Of a stretch of DNA of 11,419 bases, positions 1 through 6,537 are shown one piece after another. A model generated the notes under the pieces. It did no database searches. It was not told where the DNA came from and saw only the letters and a program-made list of their open reading frames with translations. The position numbers and the translations under genes were made by a program. Origin of the DNA: an uncultured Selenomonadales bacterium (GTDB taxonomy: Bacteria; Bacillota; Negativicutes; Selenomonadales; Selenomonadaceae); NCBI GenBank assembly GCA_937910665.1, contig CALEPR010000052.1, positions 1 to 11,419 on the forward strand, read 5' to 3'. Numbering within the stretch: the stretch's first letter is position 1; every line of letters starts with the position of its first letter.

Positions 1-288
1 TTGCAGAACTTCTACAAGCGGCGTGATGAAATCCTCCTGCAGAATGATGACCTTAATGCAGAAATCGGTGAGATTCAAGCCCATTTGCGGGAACTCAAAG
101 CCGTGGGCAAGGTTTGTGCAAGCGGTACCGTATATGCGGGTGTAAAAGTGTATGTCCGCGACGAAAAGGAAGAAGTTCATGCAGATACAAAGAGCGTTAC
201 CTTCTTCTATGAAGACGGCTTTGTTCGTCGCGGTAAGTACGAGCAGCCTAATCTTGATGATATAAAAGGTCCTGAGGGGTATAGCTAA
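1..288 (+). CDS. FapA/DUF342 family protein, C-terminal fragment (5' end outside window)
   Basis: This is the last 95 codons of a larger gene that enters from the left edge. The TTG at base 1 should not be taken as the true start. The visible part begins with a charged helix (about residues 5-35) that looks like the coiled coil near the end of DUF342 proteins. It is followed by the compact beta segment GTVYAGVKVYV (about 42-52) and a final strand VTFFYEDGFVRR (about 66-77), which matches the C-terminal end of FapA/DUF342 polymer-forming proteins. In many flagellated Firmicutes and spirochaetes such a gene follows fliA; FapA is linked to flagellar assembly and polar targeting in some bacteria. 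The stop overlaps the next start by one base (TAATG), so the two are probably translated together. The family call rests on only the last quarter of the protein. Confidence 0.68.
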   Translation: MQNFYKRRDEILLQNDDLNAEIGEIQAHLRELKAVGKVCASGTVYAGVKVYVRDEKEEVHADTKSVTFFYEDGFVRRGKYEQPNLDDIKGPEGYS

Positions 289-620
289 TGGGTGTTTCTC
301 CTCTTGATTTGCAGACAATGTATGCCAACATGAATAATGTTGCGCGCGCCGTTTCTCATCAACAGCAGGGGGCCGTTCTTGCAGGGCAGCTTCAAGAGGC
401 AAAAATTATCCAGCAGAATACAGAAAAAGCCGCTCAAGTTCATAAAGCCGCTGATAACGAGGCAAAATCAGCAGGAATTAACGATGAGGGGCATAATTCT
501 TCCGCATGGGGTGAAGGCAAGCATGGGCAAAAAAAAGGGCAGGAAGAGCAGCAGAAGCAAGGCAATCCAACAGAAATCCGTGAGTCCTATCTTGGAATCC
601 ACATTGATATTGAACGGTAG
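288..620 (+). CDS. Small hydrophilic conserved-type protein in fapA operon, function unknown
   Basis: A 110-aa soluble protein with no signal peptide or membrane segment. The N-terminus (SPLDLQTMYANMNNVARAVS) looks helical. It is followed by a Gln/Ala-rich helix (about 23-60), a low-complexity Gly/Lys/Gln stretch (about 72-93), and a short end motif, YLGIHIDIER. The start is supported by GAGGGG nine bases upstream and by the TAATG overlap with the preceding fapA-like gene. Ten bases separate its stop from the next start, so the three genes form one operon. I recall similar short Gln-rich proteins with a conserved hydrophobic end (xLGxxIDI) beside fapA/fliA in spirochaetes and some Firmicutes, but no function is known to me. 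The +1-frame reading frame inside it (337-627) is a shadow. Confidence 0.75.
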   Translation: MGVSPLDLQTMYANMNNVARAVSHQQQGAVLAGQLQEAKIIQQNTEKAAQVHKAADNEAKSAGINDEGHNSSAWGEGKHGQKKGQEEQQKQGNPTEIRESYLGIHIDIER

Positions 621-630
621 CAGGTAGCGC

Positions 631-1356
631 ATGATAGTAGTTCTTATCGCAGCATTTTTTTGTGTGCTGAATATTTGTCTTTGGTGTACATTTTTCTTAA
701 AATTCCGCAAGCTTTTTTCCACTGATGATATTGTTTCGTCTACCCGTGAGCAGATTGAAAAACTTATTTCTGACATGAACAACAATACTGCCCGTGACAT
801 CAATCTGATTGAAGATAGAATCAAACAGCTCAAACTGGCTGCTGCAGAGGCTGACCGGCATATCGAATTCGCAAAGCACGAAATCGAAGCTCAGAACGCA
901 ACGCTTTCCTATAAGCAAAAAGTTTCTATGGCTTCTCAGGCGAATGCAGCCGCTGCAAAAAATTCTCTTTCAAATCATGTTGCCCAGCAGTATCTTAAAA
1001 ATAAGGATATTTCGGCGGGGCTTCAGTCTACCAATCGGTATGAACTTACCGATCAGGGGAGCAAACAAGTGCATCAGGCGGATTTGTTTTCGCAGGCAGA
1101 ACTTGACTCAAAGCAGCAGATTGTTTCTCCTTCAGGCACAACATTTACCGTTGAAAGCGACGGCTCTTCATATGCCTCTGTCCCCGTGATTGGCGGAAAT
1201 GTGTCGTATACCGATGAGCCGATTGTTCCTGCTAAAAAATTTCCTGAGATGGTTCATGATTTGCATTTGGCAGGACATTCTGTTGAAGAAATTGCCCGTG
1301 AACTGAACCGTTCTACGACGGAAGTGCAGATGTCGCTGGAAATGGGCGGATTTTAG
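631..1356 (+). CDS. SwrB/DUF6115-like membrane-anchored coiled-coil protein
   Basis: A 241-aa protein with one N-terminal membrane segment (about residues 2-24) and no cleavage site, so probably a signal anchor. A charged, heptad-like coiled coil follows (about 33-100), then a polar linker. The C-terminal helix-turn-helix-like tail (204-241) carries the signature GHSVEEIARELNRSTTEVQ. This order of anchor, coiled coil and small HTH-like tail is that of the proteins encoded after sigD/fliA and DUF342 genes in Firmicutes (SwrB, DUF6115), which influence flagellar assembly. The order fapA > small gene > this gene supports that reading. The start has AGG seven bases upstream. Its stop overlaps the convergent J-domain gene by four bases. 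The membrane topology is clear; the family assignment is inference. Confidence 0.65.
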   Translation: MIVVLIAAFFCVLNICLWCTFFLKFRKLFSTDDIVSSTREQIEKLISDMNNNTARDINLIEDRIKQLKLAAAEADRHIEFAKHEIEAQNATLSYKQKVSMASQANAAAAKNSLSNHVAQQYLKNKDISAGLQSTNRYELTDQGSKQVHQADLFSQAELDSKQQIVSPSGTTFTVESDGSSYASVPVIGGNVSYTDEPIVPAKKFPEMVHDLHLAGHSVEEIARELNRSTTEVQMSLEMGGF

Positions 1357-1715
1357 CCGTTTTTGTACCAGTTTTCGATAATCTGCCACGCTTTCAGCAC
1401 TTTTTCAGTCTTTTCTTTTGCCACTTTCTGCAGCACGGGATTGTCTGCCCGCCTGTCGGGGTGATAATACATCAGTTTTTCACGGTAGATTTTTTTTGCC
1501 TCTTCGTAGCTTGCGTTTTCTGGAATCTGAATGAATGCGAGGGCGGATTTTACCTGTTCGGGAATAAAATTCTTGATGACTTGATAATCTGGCTTTTCTT
1601 GCGCAGGTGATTCAAAAAAATCACTTGGAGAGGGAGAATCTTCGTTTGTTTTGGGAAGTTCTCCCGTTTCGAGAGCCTCGCTAAGCAAAGCCCCCAGCCT
1701 GTCGTACATTGTCAT
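1353..1715 (-). CDS. Small J-domain (DnaJ-like) co-chaperone protein
   Basis: A 120-aa protein whose C-terminal part (about residues 52-118) is a J-domain. It has a helix II with YEEAKKIYREKLMYYHPDR, the invariant HPD tripeptide at 85-87, and a helix III region rich in Lys/Glu. HPD is the motif that stimulates ATP hydrolysis by DnaK/Hsp70. The N-terminal 50 residues (YDRLGALLSEALETGE, then a Pro/Ser/Glu-rich linker) have no known domain. There is no Gly/Phe region, zinc finger or C-terminal substrate domain, so this is a type III J protein and not DnaJ itself. The start is supported by GAGGAA about six bases upstream; a second ATG two codons later is possible. It converges on the SwrB-like gene with a four-base overlap. 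Small J proteins of this shape are, in my memory, common in Treponema, which bears on the origin of this block. Confidence 0.85.
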   Translation of the reverse strand: MTMYDRLGALLSEALETGELPKTNEDSPSPSDFFESPAQEKPDYQVIKNFIPEQVKSALAFIQIPENASYEEAKKIYREKLMYYHPDRRADNPVLQKVAKEKTEKVLKAWQIIENWYKNG

Positions 1716-1908
1716 ATTAGTTCCTCACAGATAGGGTGCGAGGCTTTTTACAAAATTCCTTGCCTTAAATTTTTGTCTGCTCATCAGTAATTTCAAAAAC
1801 ATAAAGTCCTTAATTTTTTTATGTACCCTTACAATGGGTTAACTTACTGACATAGCCTTCTAAGCAAAAAATATATTTTGACTTTACAAAAGTTTTTATT
1901 GGAAGTGG
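1716..1908. other. Divergent intergenic gap holding the composition change
   Basis: This non-coding stretch lies between the J-domain gene (leftward) and the transporter gene (rightward). Its left part still looks like block 1, while by about 1,745-1,830 it becomes AT-rich with A/T tracts. GCGAGGCT at 1738-1745, followed by five T's, is complementary to AGCCTCGC at 1674-1681, but the 56-base loop makes a terminator unlikely. I find no convincing sigma-A promoter on either strand and no insertion-sequence ends or target duplication. If the window is a chimera or an integration site, the junction is most likely here. Confidence 0.5.
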
Positions 1909-2868
1909 ATGGTTTTGGAAAATAATTTATTCAGCAACTTTATCGTAGCACTGAGCGCAGTTATTCCAATGTTTTGCTTGATGTCAATAGGTGCGTTTGT
2001 GAAATATCGAAAGTGGTTGAGTGACGAAGAACTTAATCACATGAATAGAATGGTTTTCAGAGTTTTTTTCTGTTGCATGATGTTTCACAGCATTTACACA
2101 ACTGATTTAGCGGCAACTTTCAGACCAAAATTGATGTTGTTCGGCGCATGCGGAGTGCTGACAATTTTTTTCCTGTTGATGTTAATTATTCCGAAAATTG
2201 AACCTGAAAACAAAAGGCGCGGTGTTATAATTCAAGCAATTTTTCGCAGTAATTTTGTTTTAATGGGCGTGCCGATTGTCGCAAATATTTTCGGCGATTC
2301 TAATATTGCAGTTTCCACGATGATGATTGCCGTCATTGTTCCGCTTTATAACATTTTGGCGGTTTTTGATTTGGAAACTTTTCGCGGTGGAAAATTTATG
2401 TTGATTCCGATTTTGAAAGGCGTTTTGAAAAATCCGATGATACTTGGCGCGATTGCCGGAGCAACTTTTTTGATTCTCGGCGTTCATATTCCCGCACCTG
2501 TTTTGAAACCGATTGGACAAATTTCTGCGGCGACAACTCCTGTTGCACTTATAATTTTGGGTGCATCTTTTAAGTTCGGCTCAACTCATGAACATAGAGC
2601 GCAACTTCTTGGATGCATTTTCGGCAGATTGATTTTAGTTCCGAGTTTGATGTTGACGGCGGCGGCTTTGCTTGGATTTCGCGGAATTGATTTTGTAACC
2701 TTGATAGCGATTTTCGGAACGCCTTGCGCCGTTGTATCTTTTGCAATGGCTCAACAGATGGACGGCGACGCAGACCTTGCAGGAAATTGTGTCGTGTTCA
2801 CTTCCGCACTGAGTTGTTTCACAATTTTTTGTTGGATTTTACTTTTCAAGACATTGGGACTTTTTTGA
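1909..2868 (+). CDS. AEC (auxin efflux carrier) family transporter
   Basis: A 319-aa integral membrane protein with about ten hydrophobic segments (roughly 10-29, 48-64, 74-95, 112-128, 133-153, 170-191, 203-222, 234-256, 262-282, 293-314). Family features are the opening AVIPMFCLMSIGAF with a following KYRKWLSDEEL, the RSNFVLMGVP segment at 113-122, the KNPMILG at 174-180, and the Gly/Pro-rich GTPCAVVSFAMAQQM in the ninth segment. Bacterial AEC permeases are secondary carriers often tied to malate, malonate or other organic anions; the substrate cannot be read from sequence. The start has only a weak ribosome site (GGAAGTGG directly upstream), but family alignment supports it. Codon use is that of block 2 (TTG, GCG, CAA). 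No partner enzyme gene lies nearby; the next gene is 95 bases downstream. Confidence 0.88.
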   Translation: MVLENNLFSNFIVALSAVIPMFCLMSIGAFVKYRKWLSDEELNHMNRMVFRVFFCCMMFHSIYTTDLAATFRPKLMLFGACGVLTIFFLLMLIIPKIEPENKRRGVIIQAIFRSNFVLMGVPIVANIFGDSNIAVSTMMIAVIVPLYNILAVFDLETFRGGKFMLIPILKGVLKNPMILGAIAGATFLILGVHIPAPVLKPIGQISAATTPVALIILGASFKFGSTHEHRAQLLGCIFGRLILVPSLMLTAAALLGFRGIDFVTLIAIFGTPCAVVSFAMAQQMDGDADLAGNCVVFTSALSCFTIFCWILLFKTLGLF

Positions 2869-2894
2869 CGCAGAAAAAAATTTTTTTTTTGAAG

Positions 2895-2923
2895 TGTCAC
2901 AGAAAAATTTTGACAGAGTGACA
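2895..2923 (+). promoter_or_regulatory. Dyad TGTCAC...GTGACA with a TTGACA box ahead of the DUF47 gene
   Basis: TGTCAC at 2895-2900 and GTGACA at 2918-2923 form a perfect six-base inverted repeat with a 17-base gap. A consensus -35 hexamer, TTGACA, lies inside it at 2910-2915. No good -10 stands at the expected distance (TTTGTA is the best match at 17 bases), so this is only a possible promoter/operator. The dyad is not followed by a T-run, which argues against a terminator. Confidence 0.3.
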
Positions 2924-2963
2924 GATTTCTTATTTGTAAAAATATTTTACCGGGAGAATGATG

Positions 2964-3620
2964 ATGTTTAATTTTTCAAAAAAAGATTTGGAATTTTTTG
3001 ATCTGTTTTTGGAGAACGCAAAATATTTCCACTTGGGCGCAGTACTTTTGGACGAAGTAATAAAAGATCCCAATAAAACTTTTGAGCGTATTGAAGAAAT
3101 TTTGGGGTTGGAGTCGGCGGCGGACGAAGTGAATGAAAGAATTATTGAAAAGTTGAATTTAAGTTTCATAACGCCGATTGATCGCGAAGATATTTATTCA
3201 ATCGCCGGAGAACTTGCAACAGGCGTTGACATGCTCCACGATGCTCTTCAGCGAATAATAATGTATCACGCAGGACACGCTACAGAAAGATCTGCGCGAA
3301 TGACAAAACTTTTACTTGACAGCACCAATGAACTTTTGCATGCTTTCGAACTCATGAAGGACATCAAAAAAAATCAGCGCGATATGCTCGATGCCATTCA
3401 CAAAATTTCTGATTACGAGGACAAAGGCGACAGAATTTTTCGCCAAGATATAAGTTTGTTATTCGATGAAGCGGAAATTGCAGCGAAGGAACATGGCGCA
3501 AGCAAAGCTGTTATTCATTTGATAAAATGGAAAGATATTTTGGAAGATTTAGAGCAAACATTGGATCACTGTAAAAAAATTGCCGATATGATTCGCGGCG
3601 TTGTCATGAAGTATGCTTGA
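2964..3620 (+). CDS. DUF47/PhoU-like protein (Pit-accessory type)
   Basis: A 218-aa all-helical soluble protein of the DUF47 (PhoU-like, TIGR00153-type) family. Typical features are the N-terminal helix FSKKDLEFFDLFLENA, the central SAADEVNERIIEKLNLSFITPIDREDIY block (about 52-80), and the C-terminal KWKDILEDLEQTLDHCKKIADMI helix. The family has acidic helix clusters of the kind that bind metal in PhoU. DUF47 proteins are normally encoded directly before a PitA/PiT inorganic phosphate transporter and are thought to control it. No such gene follows here. Three ATGs are in tandem (2958, 2961, 2964); the ribosome site GGGAG at 2952-2956 is one base from the first but seven from the third, so I chose 2964. 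The ends of the helices and the length are normal for the family. Confidence 0.87.
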   Translation: MFNFSKKDLEFFDLFLENAKYFHLGAVLLDEVIKDPNKTFERIEEILGLESAADEVNERIIEKLNLSFITPIDREDIYSIAGELATGVDMLHDALQRIIMYHAGHATERSARMTKLLLDSTNELLHAFELMKDIKKNQRDMLDAIHKISDYEDKGDRIFRQDISLLFDEAEIAAKEHGASKAVIHLIKWKDILEDLEQTLDHCKKIADMIRGVVMKYA

Positions 3621-3812
3621 ACAAGTAAAAAATTGGGCGACCAAAAAATTTCAAAAAATTTTTTCGGCGTAAATCGAAATATTACTTCGGCGATTAAATT
3701 TCCAAAAAAATTTTTAGTTCGACAAATATCGGGAAAATTTTTTTGCAGATATATTTTGATTTATTGTAGCCGTAGTAATATTTGAAAAAATTTTAGCAGG
3801 AAGGAAAAAATT

Positions 3813-5267
3813 ATGACAAAATATTTAATGTTTCAAGGCACAAGTTCGCACGTCGGAAAAAGTATTTTGACTGCGGCGATGTGCAGAATTTTTTTTCGCG
3901 AAGGCAAAAAAGTTGCGCCCTTCAAAGCGCAGAATATGGCGTTAAATTCTTTCGTGACGGCGGACGGCTTGGAAATGGGTCGCGCACAAGTGGCACAGGC
4001 TGAGGCGGCGAATATTCCTCCTAAGGTCGAAATGAATCCTGTACTTTTGAAACCGACAGGAAATTCAACTTCGCAAGTCATAATTAACGGCAAACCTGTC
4101 GGCGTGATGAGCGCGGCGCAGTATCACAAAAATTTTTCGCTGAAAGCATTCGATGCGGTGAAAGATGCTTTGCAAAAACTTTCTTCGGAGTTCGACACGA
4201 TTGTAATTGAAGGCGCAGGAAGTCCGGCAGAAGTGAATTTAAAATCTCACGACATTGTGAATATGCGAGTGGCGAAATTTTTAAATGCGCCTGTAATTTT
4301 GGTTGCGGACATTGACAGAGGCGGAGCGTTGGCTTCGATTGTCGGGACTTTGGAACTTTTGGACGAAGATGAGCGCGAACTTGTCAAAGGCATTGTGATA
4401 AATAAATTTCGCGGCGACGTGAATTTATTTTTGCCTGCGGTTGAGTTTCTGGAAAATAAAACTAAAAAGCCTGTGCTGGGAATTATTCCGCACATTGAAA
4501 ATCTTGGAATTGATGACGAAGATTCTGTTTCACTCGACGACAAAATTTCAAAAAATGCTGAAATTAAAATCGCGGTCGTCAGGCTTCAAAAACTTTCAAA
4601 CTTCACCGACTTTGACAGCTTGGCAGGTGAAGTTGATGTTAATTTATTTTACGCGAAAAATCCTGCCAAGCTGGACGGCGCGGACGTTATCATTTTGCCT
4701 GGCAGTAAAAACACGTCCGAAGATTTAATGTACCTGCGCGAAAATAATTTTGCCGAAAAAATTTTGCAACTTGCCGAAAAAAATATTCCTGTGATTGGAA
4801 TTTGCGGAGGATTTCAGATGCTCGGTGAAAAACTTTTTGATCCTGAAAAAACTGAATCAAATTTTACTGAACTTGAAGGTTTAAAACTTTTGCCGCTCGA
4901 AACAACTTTCACGGCTGAAAAATTTACAAAACAAATTACAATTCCAGAAGTCGATTTCAATTTTCTCGGCACAAAAATTTTCGCTGAAAATCTTGAAGGT
5001 TATGAAATTCATTCCGGCGTGACTGAAAATCTCGGCGACAAAAAAATTTTTTCTGCAGGAAATGTTTTCGGTACTTATGTTCATGGAATTTTTGACAATG
5101 ACAATTTTCGCCGACAAATTTTAAATGCAATTCGCCGCAAAAAAAATCTTCCGCCCTTGACATCTACAAGAAATGTTAGAGCGGAAAAACAAAACAGTTA
5201 TGAGAGGTTATCTAAAATCGTCCGTGAAAATTTAAATATGTCGTTGATTGCTAAAATTATGTCCTGA
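3813..5267 (+). CDS. cobQ: Cobyric acid synthase CobQ (glutamine-hydrolysing)
   Basis: CobQ amidates four side chains of adenosylcobyrinic acid a,c-diamide using ATP and glutamine, giving cobyric acid in B12 synthesis; it is cytosolic. At 484 aa it has the normal length. The N-terminal ATPase domain of the dethiobiotin-synthetase type begins at once with the P-loop variant QGTSSHVGKS (8-17). PFKAQNMALNSFVT and EMNPVLLKP follow, with IVIEGAGSPAEVNL and LVADIDRGGA in the middle. The C-terminal class I glutamine-amidotransferase-like domain has the nucleophile in GICGGFQMLG (Cys331) and the active-site histidine in TYVHGIF (His424); this subfamily lacks the classical Glu. AGGAAGGA lies about seven bases before the ATG. 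No other cob gene is in the window. Its stop is one base from that of the convergent MetH-activation gene. I see no cobalamin riboswitch in the 192 bases upstream. Confidence 0.96.
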   Translation: MTKYLMFQGTSSHVGKSILTAAMCRIFFREGKKVAPFKAQNMALNSFVTADGLEMGRAQVAQAEAANIPPKVEMNPVLLKPTGNSTSQVIINGKPVGVMSAAQYHKNFSLKAFDAVKDALQKLSSEFDTIVIEGAGSPAEVNLKSHDIVNMRVAKFLNAPVILVADIDRGGALASIVGTLELLDEDERELVKGIVINKFRGDVNLFLPAVEFLENKTKKPVLGIIPHIENLGIDDEDSVSLDDKISKNAEIKIAVVRLQKLSNFTDFDSLAGEVDVNLFYAKNPAKLDGADVIILPGSKNTSEDLMYLRENNFAEKILQLAEKNIPVIGICGGFQMLGEKLFDPEKTESNFTELEGLKLLPLETTFTAEKFTKQITIPEVDFNFLGTKIFAENLEGYEIHSGVTENLGDKKIFSAGNVFGTYVHGIFDNDNFRRQILNAIRRKKNLPPLTSTRNVRAEKQNSYERLSKIVRENLNMSLIAKIMS

Positions 5268-5268
5268 A

Positions 5269-5946
5269 TTAAATTTTTCTTGCTTGGCAGTCCACTTGTC
5301 CACAGTCCTCGCAAGATTTTTTTTCTGCAGAAATTTTTTCTTCGCCTGCCGAAGTTTTTTTCAGACCGATAATCGCAGTGATTGATTTTCTCGGCATCAA
5401 CATCATCATCGGACTTAAACGCATACCAATTTCTTTAGCGTCGGAAATCTTGAAAAAATTTTTCTGTTCATTCAGTGACCAATCGCCGTAGCCCGGGCTG
5501 TATCTCCAAATAGTTTTGAAACCTTCCTTTGCGACTTCCTGCGCGATAACTTTTTCCATTGAATCGGCGGCTTGTTCGACGGCGGTCGTCGCAGCGGCAT
5601 CCATAATCATCGCACAAGCATACCCGCCATTTTTAAATTCTGCAGTAACTTCTTGTTCAATTCTATCGCCGACAGTAACCGCCAGGCAAACAACTTTTTC
5701 GCAGTCTTTCAGGTGATTGATAATCGAATCGCCTTTGATTTCAAAAACAGGATCCGACATCACAAAATTTTTTTCGCCGTCATAGTCATAAACTTGCCAA
5801 ATACCTTTAACGTCCAAAAACAATCTTGCATCTTCGCAAAAAGATTCAAGCATTTCGTCGTCAAAGTCGGCAGTGTTCCTCATCCCTGCGTAGCGTCTGG
5901 TTTCTGCCGTGTCGATTTTCAAAATTTGCGCGTTGTATATCGGCAT
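5269..5946 (-). CDS. Stand-alone MetH reactivation-domain protein (B12-dependent methionine synthase activation)
   Basis: A 225-aa protein resembling the C-terminal activation domain of B12-dependent methionine synthase, which binds S-adenosylmethionine and re-methylates inactive cob(II)alamin. Visible matches are AMIMDAAATTAVEQAAD (112-128), the SAM-binding arginine/PGY motif RYSPGYGDW (148-156), and the following LSPMMMLMPRKSITAIIGL (178-196), equivalent to the conserved serine/proline loop of MetH. Many anaerobic Firmicutes and Thermotoga encode this domain separately from a short MetH. The C-terminus adds a cysteine motif, C212-x2-C215-x4-C220-x2-R, that could bind a metal or act in redox; I recall it in related stand-alone proteins. 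AAGGGG lies seven bases before the start. It follows the FlhB-like gene by 72 bases and converges on cobQ, another B12 gene. Confidence 0.85.
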   Translation of the reverse strand: MPIYNAQILKIDTAETRRYAGMRNTADFDDEMLESFCEDARLFLDVKGIWQVYDYDGEKNFVMSDPVFEIKGDSIINHLKDCEKVVCLAVTVGDRIEQEVTAEFKNGGYACAMIMDAAATTAVEQAADSMEKVIAQEVAKEGFKTIWRYSPGYGDWSLNEQKNFFKISDAKEIGMRLSPMMMLMPRKSITAIIGLKKTSAGEEKISAEKKSCEDCGQVDCQARKI

Positions 5947-6018
5947 AAATTTTCCCCTTTCGATAGAAATATTTCAAGAAAAAATCACAATTCCAAATTC
6001 CACATTTCAAATTCCTAA

Positions 6019-6375
6019 TCAAAAAAGTGCGCGTCTGTTTCTGTTGAGATTTCTGGTTGCGTTTGATTGACCTTTCGCCTTGTCCATTTTGTAAACATAA
6101 GCCATAACCTCAGCGATTGCCTTGTAAAGTTCAGGCGGAATTTCTCTGTCAATTTCCAAAGCCATCAACATATTTACAAGCGTTTTGTTTCTGTAAACAG
6201 GCACAGAATTTTTTTGCGCGGTATCCAAAATATGCTCGGCAACATGACCGCGCCCTTTAGCAATGACTTTAGGCGCGATATCTTTTTGCATGTCATATTT
6301 CAGCGCGACAGCTTTTTTGTCAGATAAATTTTCTGTTTCCTCGCCAAAAATTTCTTCTCTCTCGTCCATAGCCAT
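6019..6375 (-). CDS. FlhB C-terminal-domain-like protein (FlhX/YlqH type)
   Basis: A 118-aa soluble protein equivalent to the cytoplasmic C-terminal domain of the flagellar/type III export gate protein FlhB, without its membrane part. Matches are VALKYD (23-28), APKVIAKGRG (34-43), a helix with VPVYRNKTLVNMLM, and REIPPELYKAIAEVMAYVY (77-95). In full FlhB a self-cleaving NPTH motif sits just before VALKYD; here the equivalent position reads LSDK, so autocleavage is lost. This corresponds to the part of FlhB downstream of cleavage, as in B. subtilis YlqH and FlhX of other bacteria, which can partly replace the FlhB C-terminus in export. The tail (101-118) is basic, with repeated Asn-Arg. AGGA lies six bases before the ATG and a consensus promoter is directly upstream. 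No other flagellar gene is near it in block 2. Confidence 0.85.
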   Translation of the reverse strand: MAMDEREEIFGEETENLSDKKAVALKYDMQKDIAPKVIAKGRGHVAEHILDTAQKNSVPVYRNKTLVNMLMALEIDREIPPELYKAIAEVMAYVYKMDKAKGQSNATRNLNRNRRALF

Positions 6376-6407
6376 TTTTATCCTACTCCGAACAATTATT
6401 TGACTAC

Positions 6408-6436
6408 ATTATATTTCTTGAAAAGTTTAACGTCAA
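6408..6436 (-). promoter_or_regulatory. Sigma-A promoter of the FlhB-like gene
   Basis: On the minus strand TTGACG (6431-6436) and a perfect TATAAT (6408-6413) are separated by exactly 17 bases. The -10 lies 32 bases before the FlhB-like start codon. Transcription probably continues into the MetH-activation gene, as only 72 bases separate them and I see no terminator there. This indicates housekeeping expression, not flagellar sigma-28 control. Confidence 0.85.
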
Positions 6437-6537
6437 GTACTTTCTGAAAAATAAATGGAAAAGATTATGCTTTTGGTTCATTCGTCAGTGGTTTGTTTAG
6501 TTTCAGGATTTTTTTTGACTTGAACTTTGAGAAAAAT

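Noticed and set aside
1674..1745. Terminator from AGCCTCGC / GCGAGGCT followed by five T's
   Set aside because: The 56-base loop and position over the J-gene start make a functional intrinsic terminator improbable.
2869..2892. Terminator of the transporter gene in the A7/T-run after its stop
   Set aside because: The stem would be pure A-T with no GC core and no loop; the same A/T words occur inside genes in this block, so they carry little meaning.
3621..3812. Possible cobalamin riboswitch upstream of cobQ
   Set aside because: The B12-box-like core GCCACTG and the usual helices are absent, and 192 bases of AT-rich sequence hold just a weak AATCG/CGATT stem.
5572..6018. 148-codon plus-strand open frame antisense to the MetH-activation gene
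   Set aside because: The minus-strand product has clear SAM-binding motifs; the plus frame has no coherent features and its overlap is complete.
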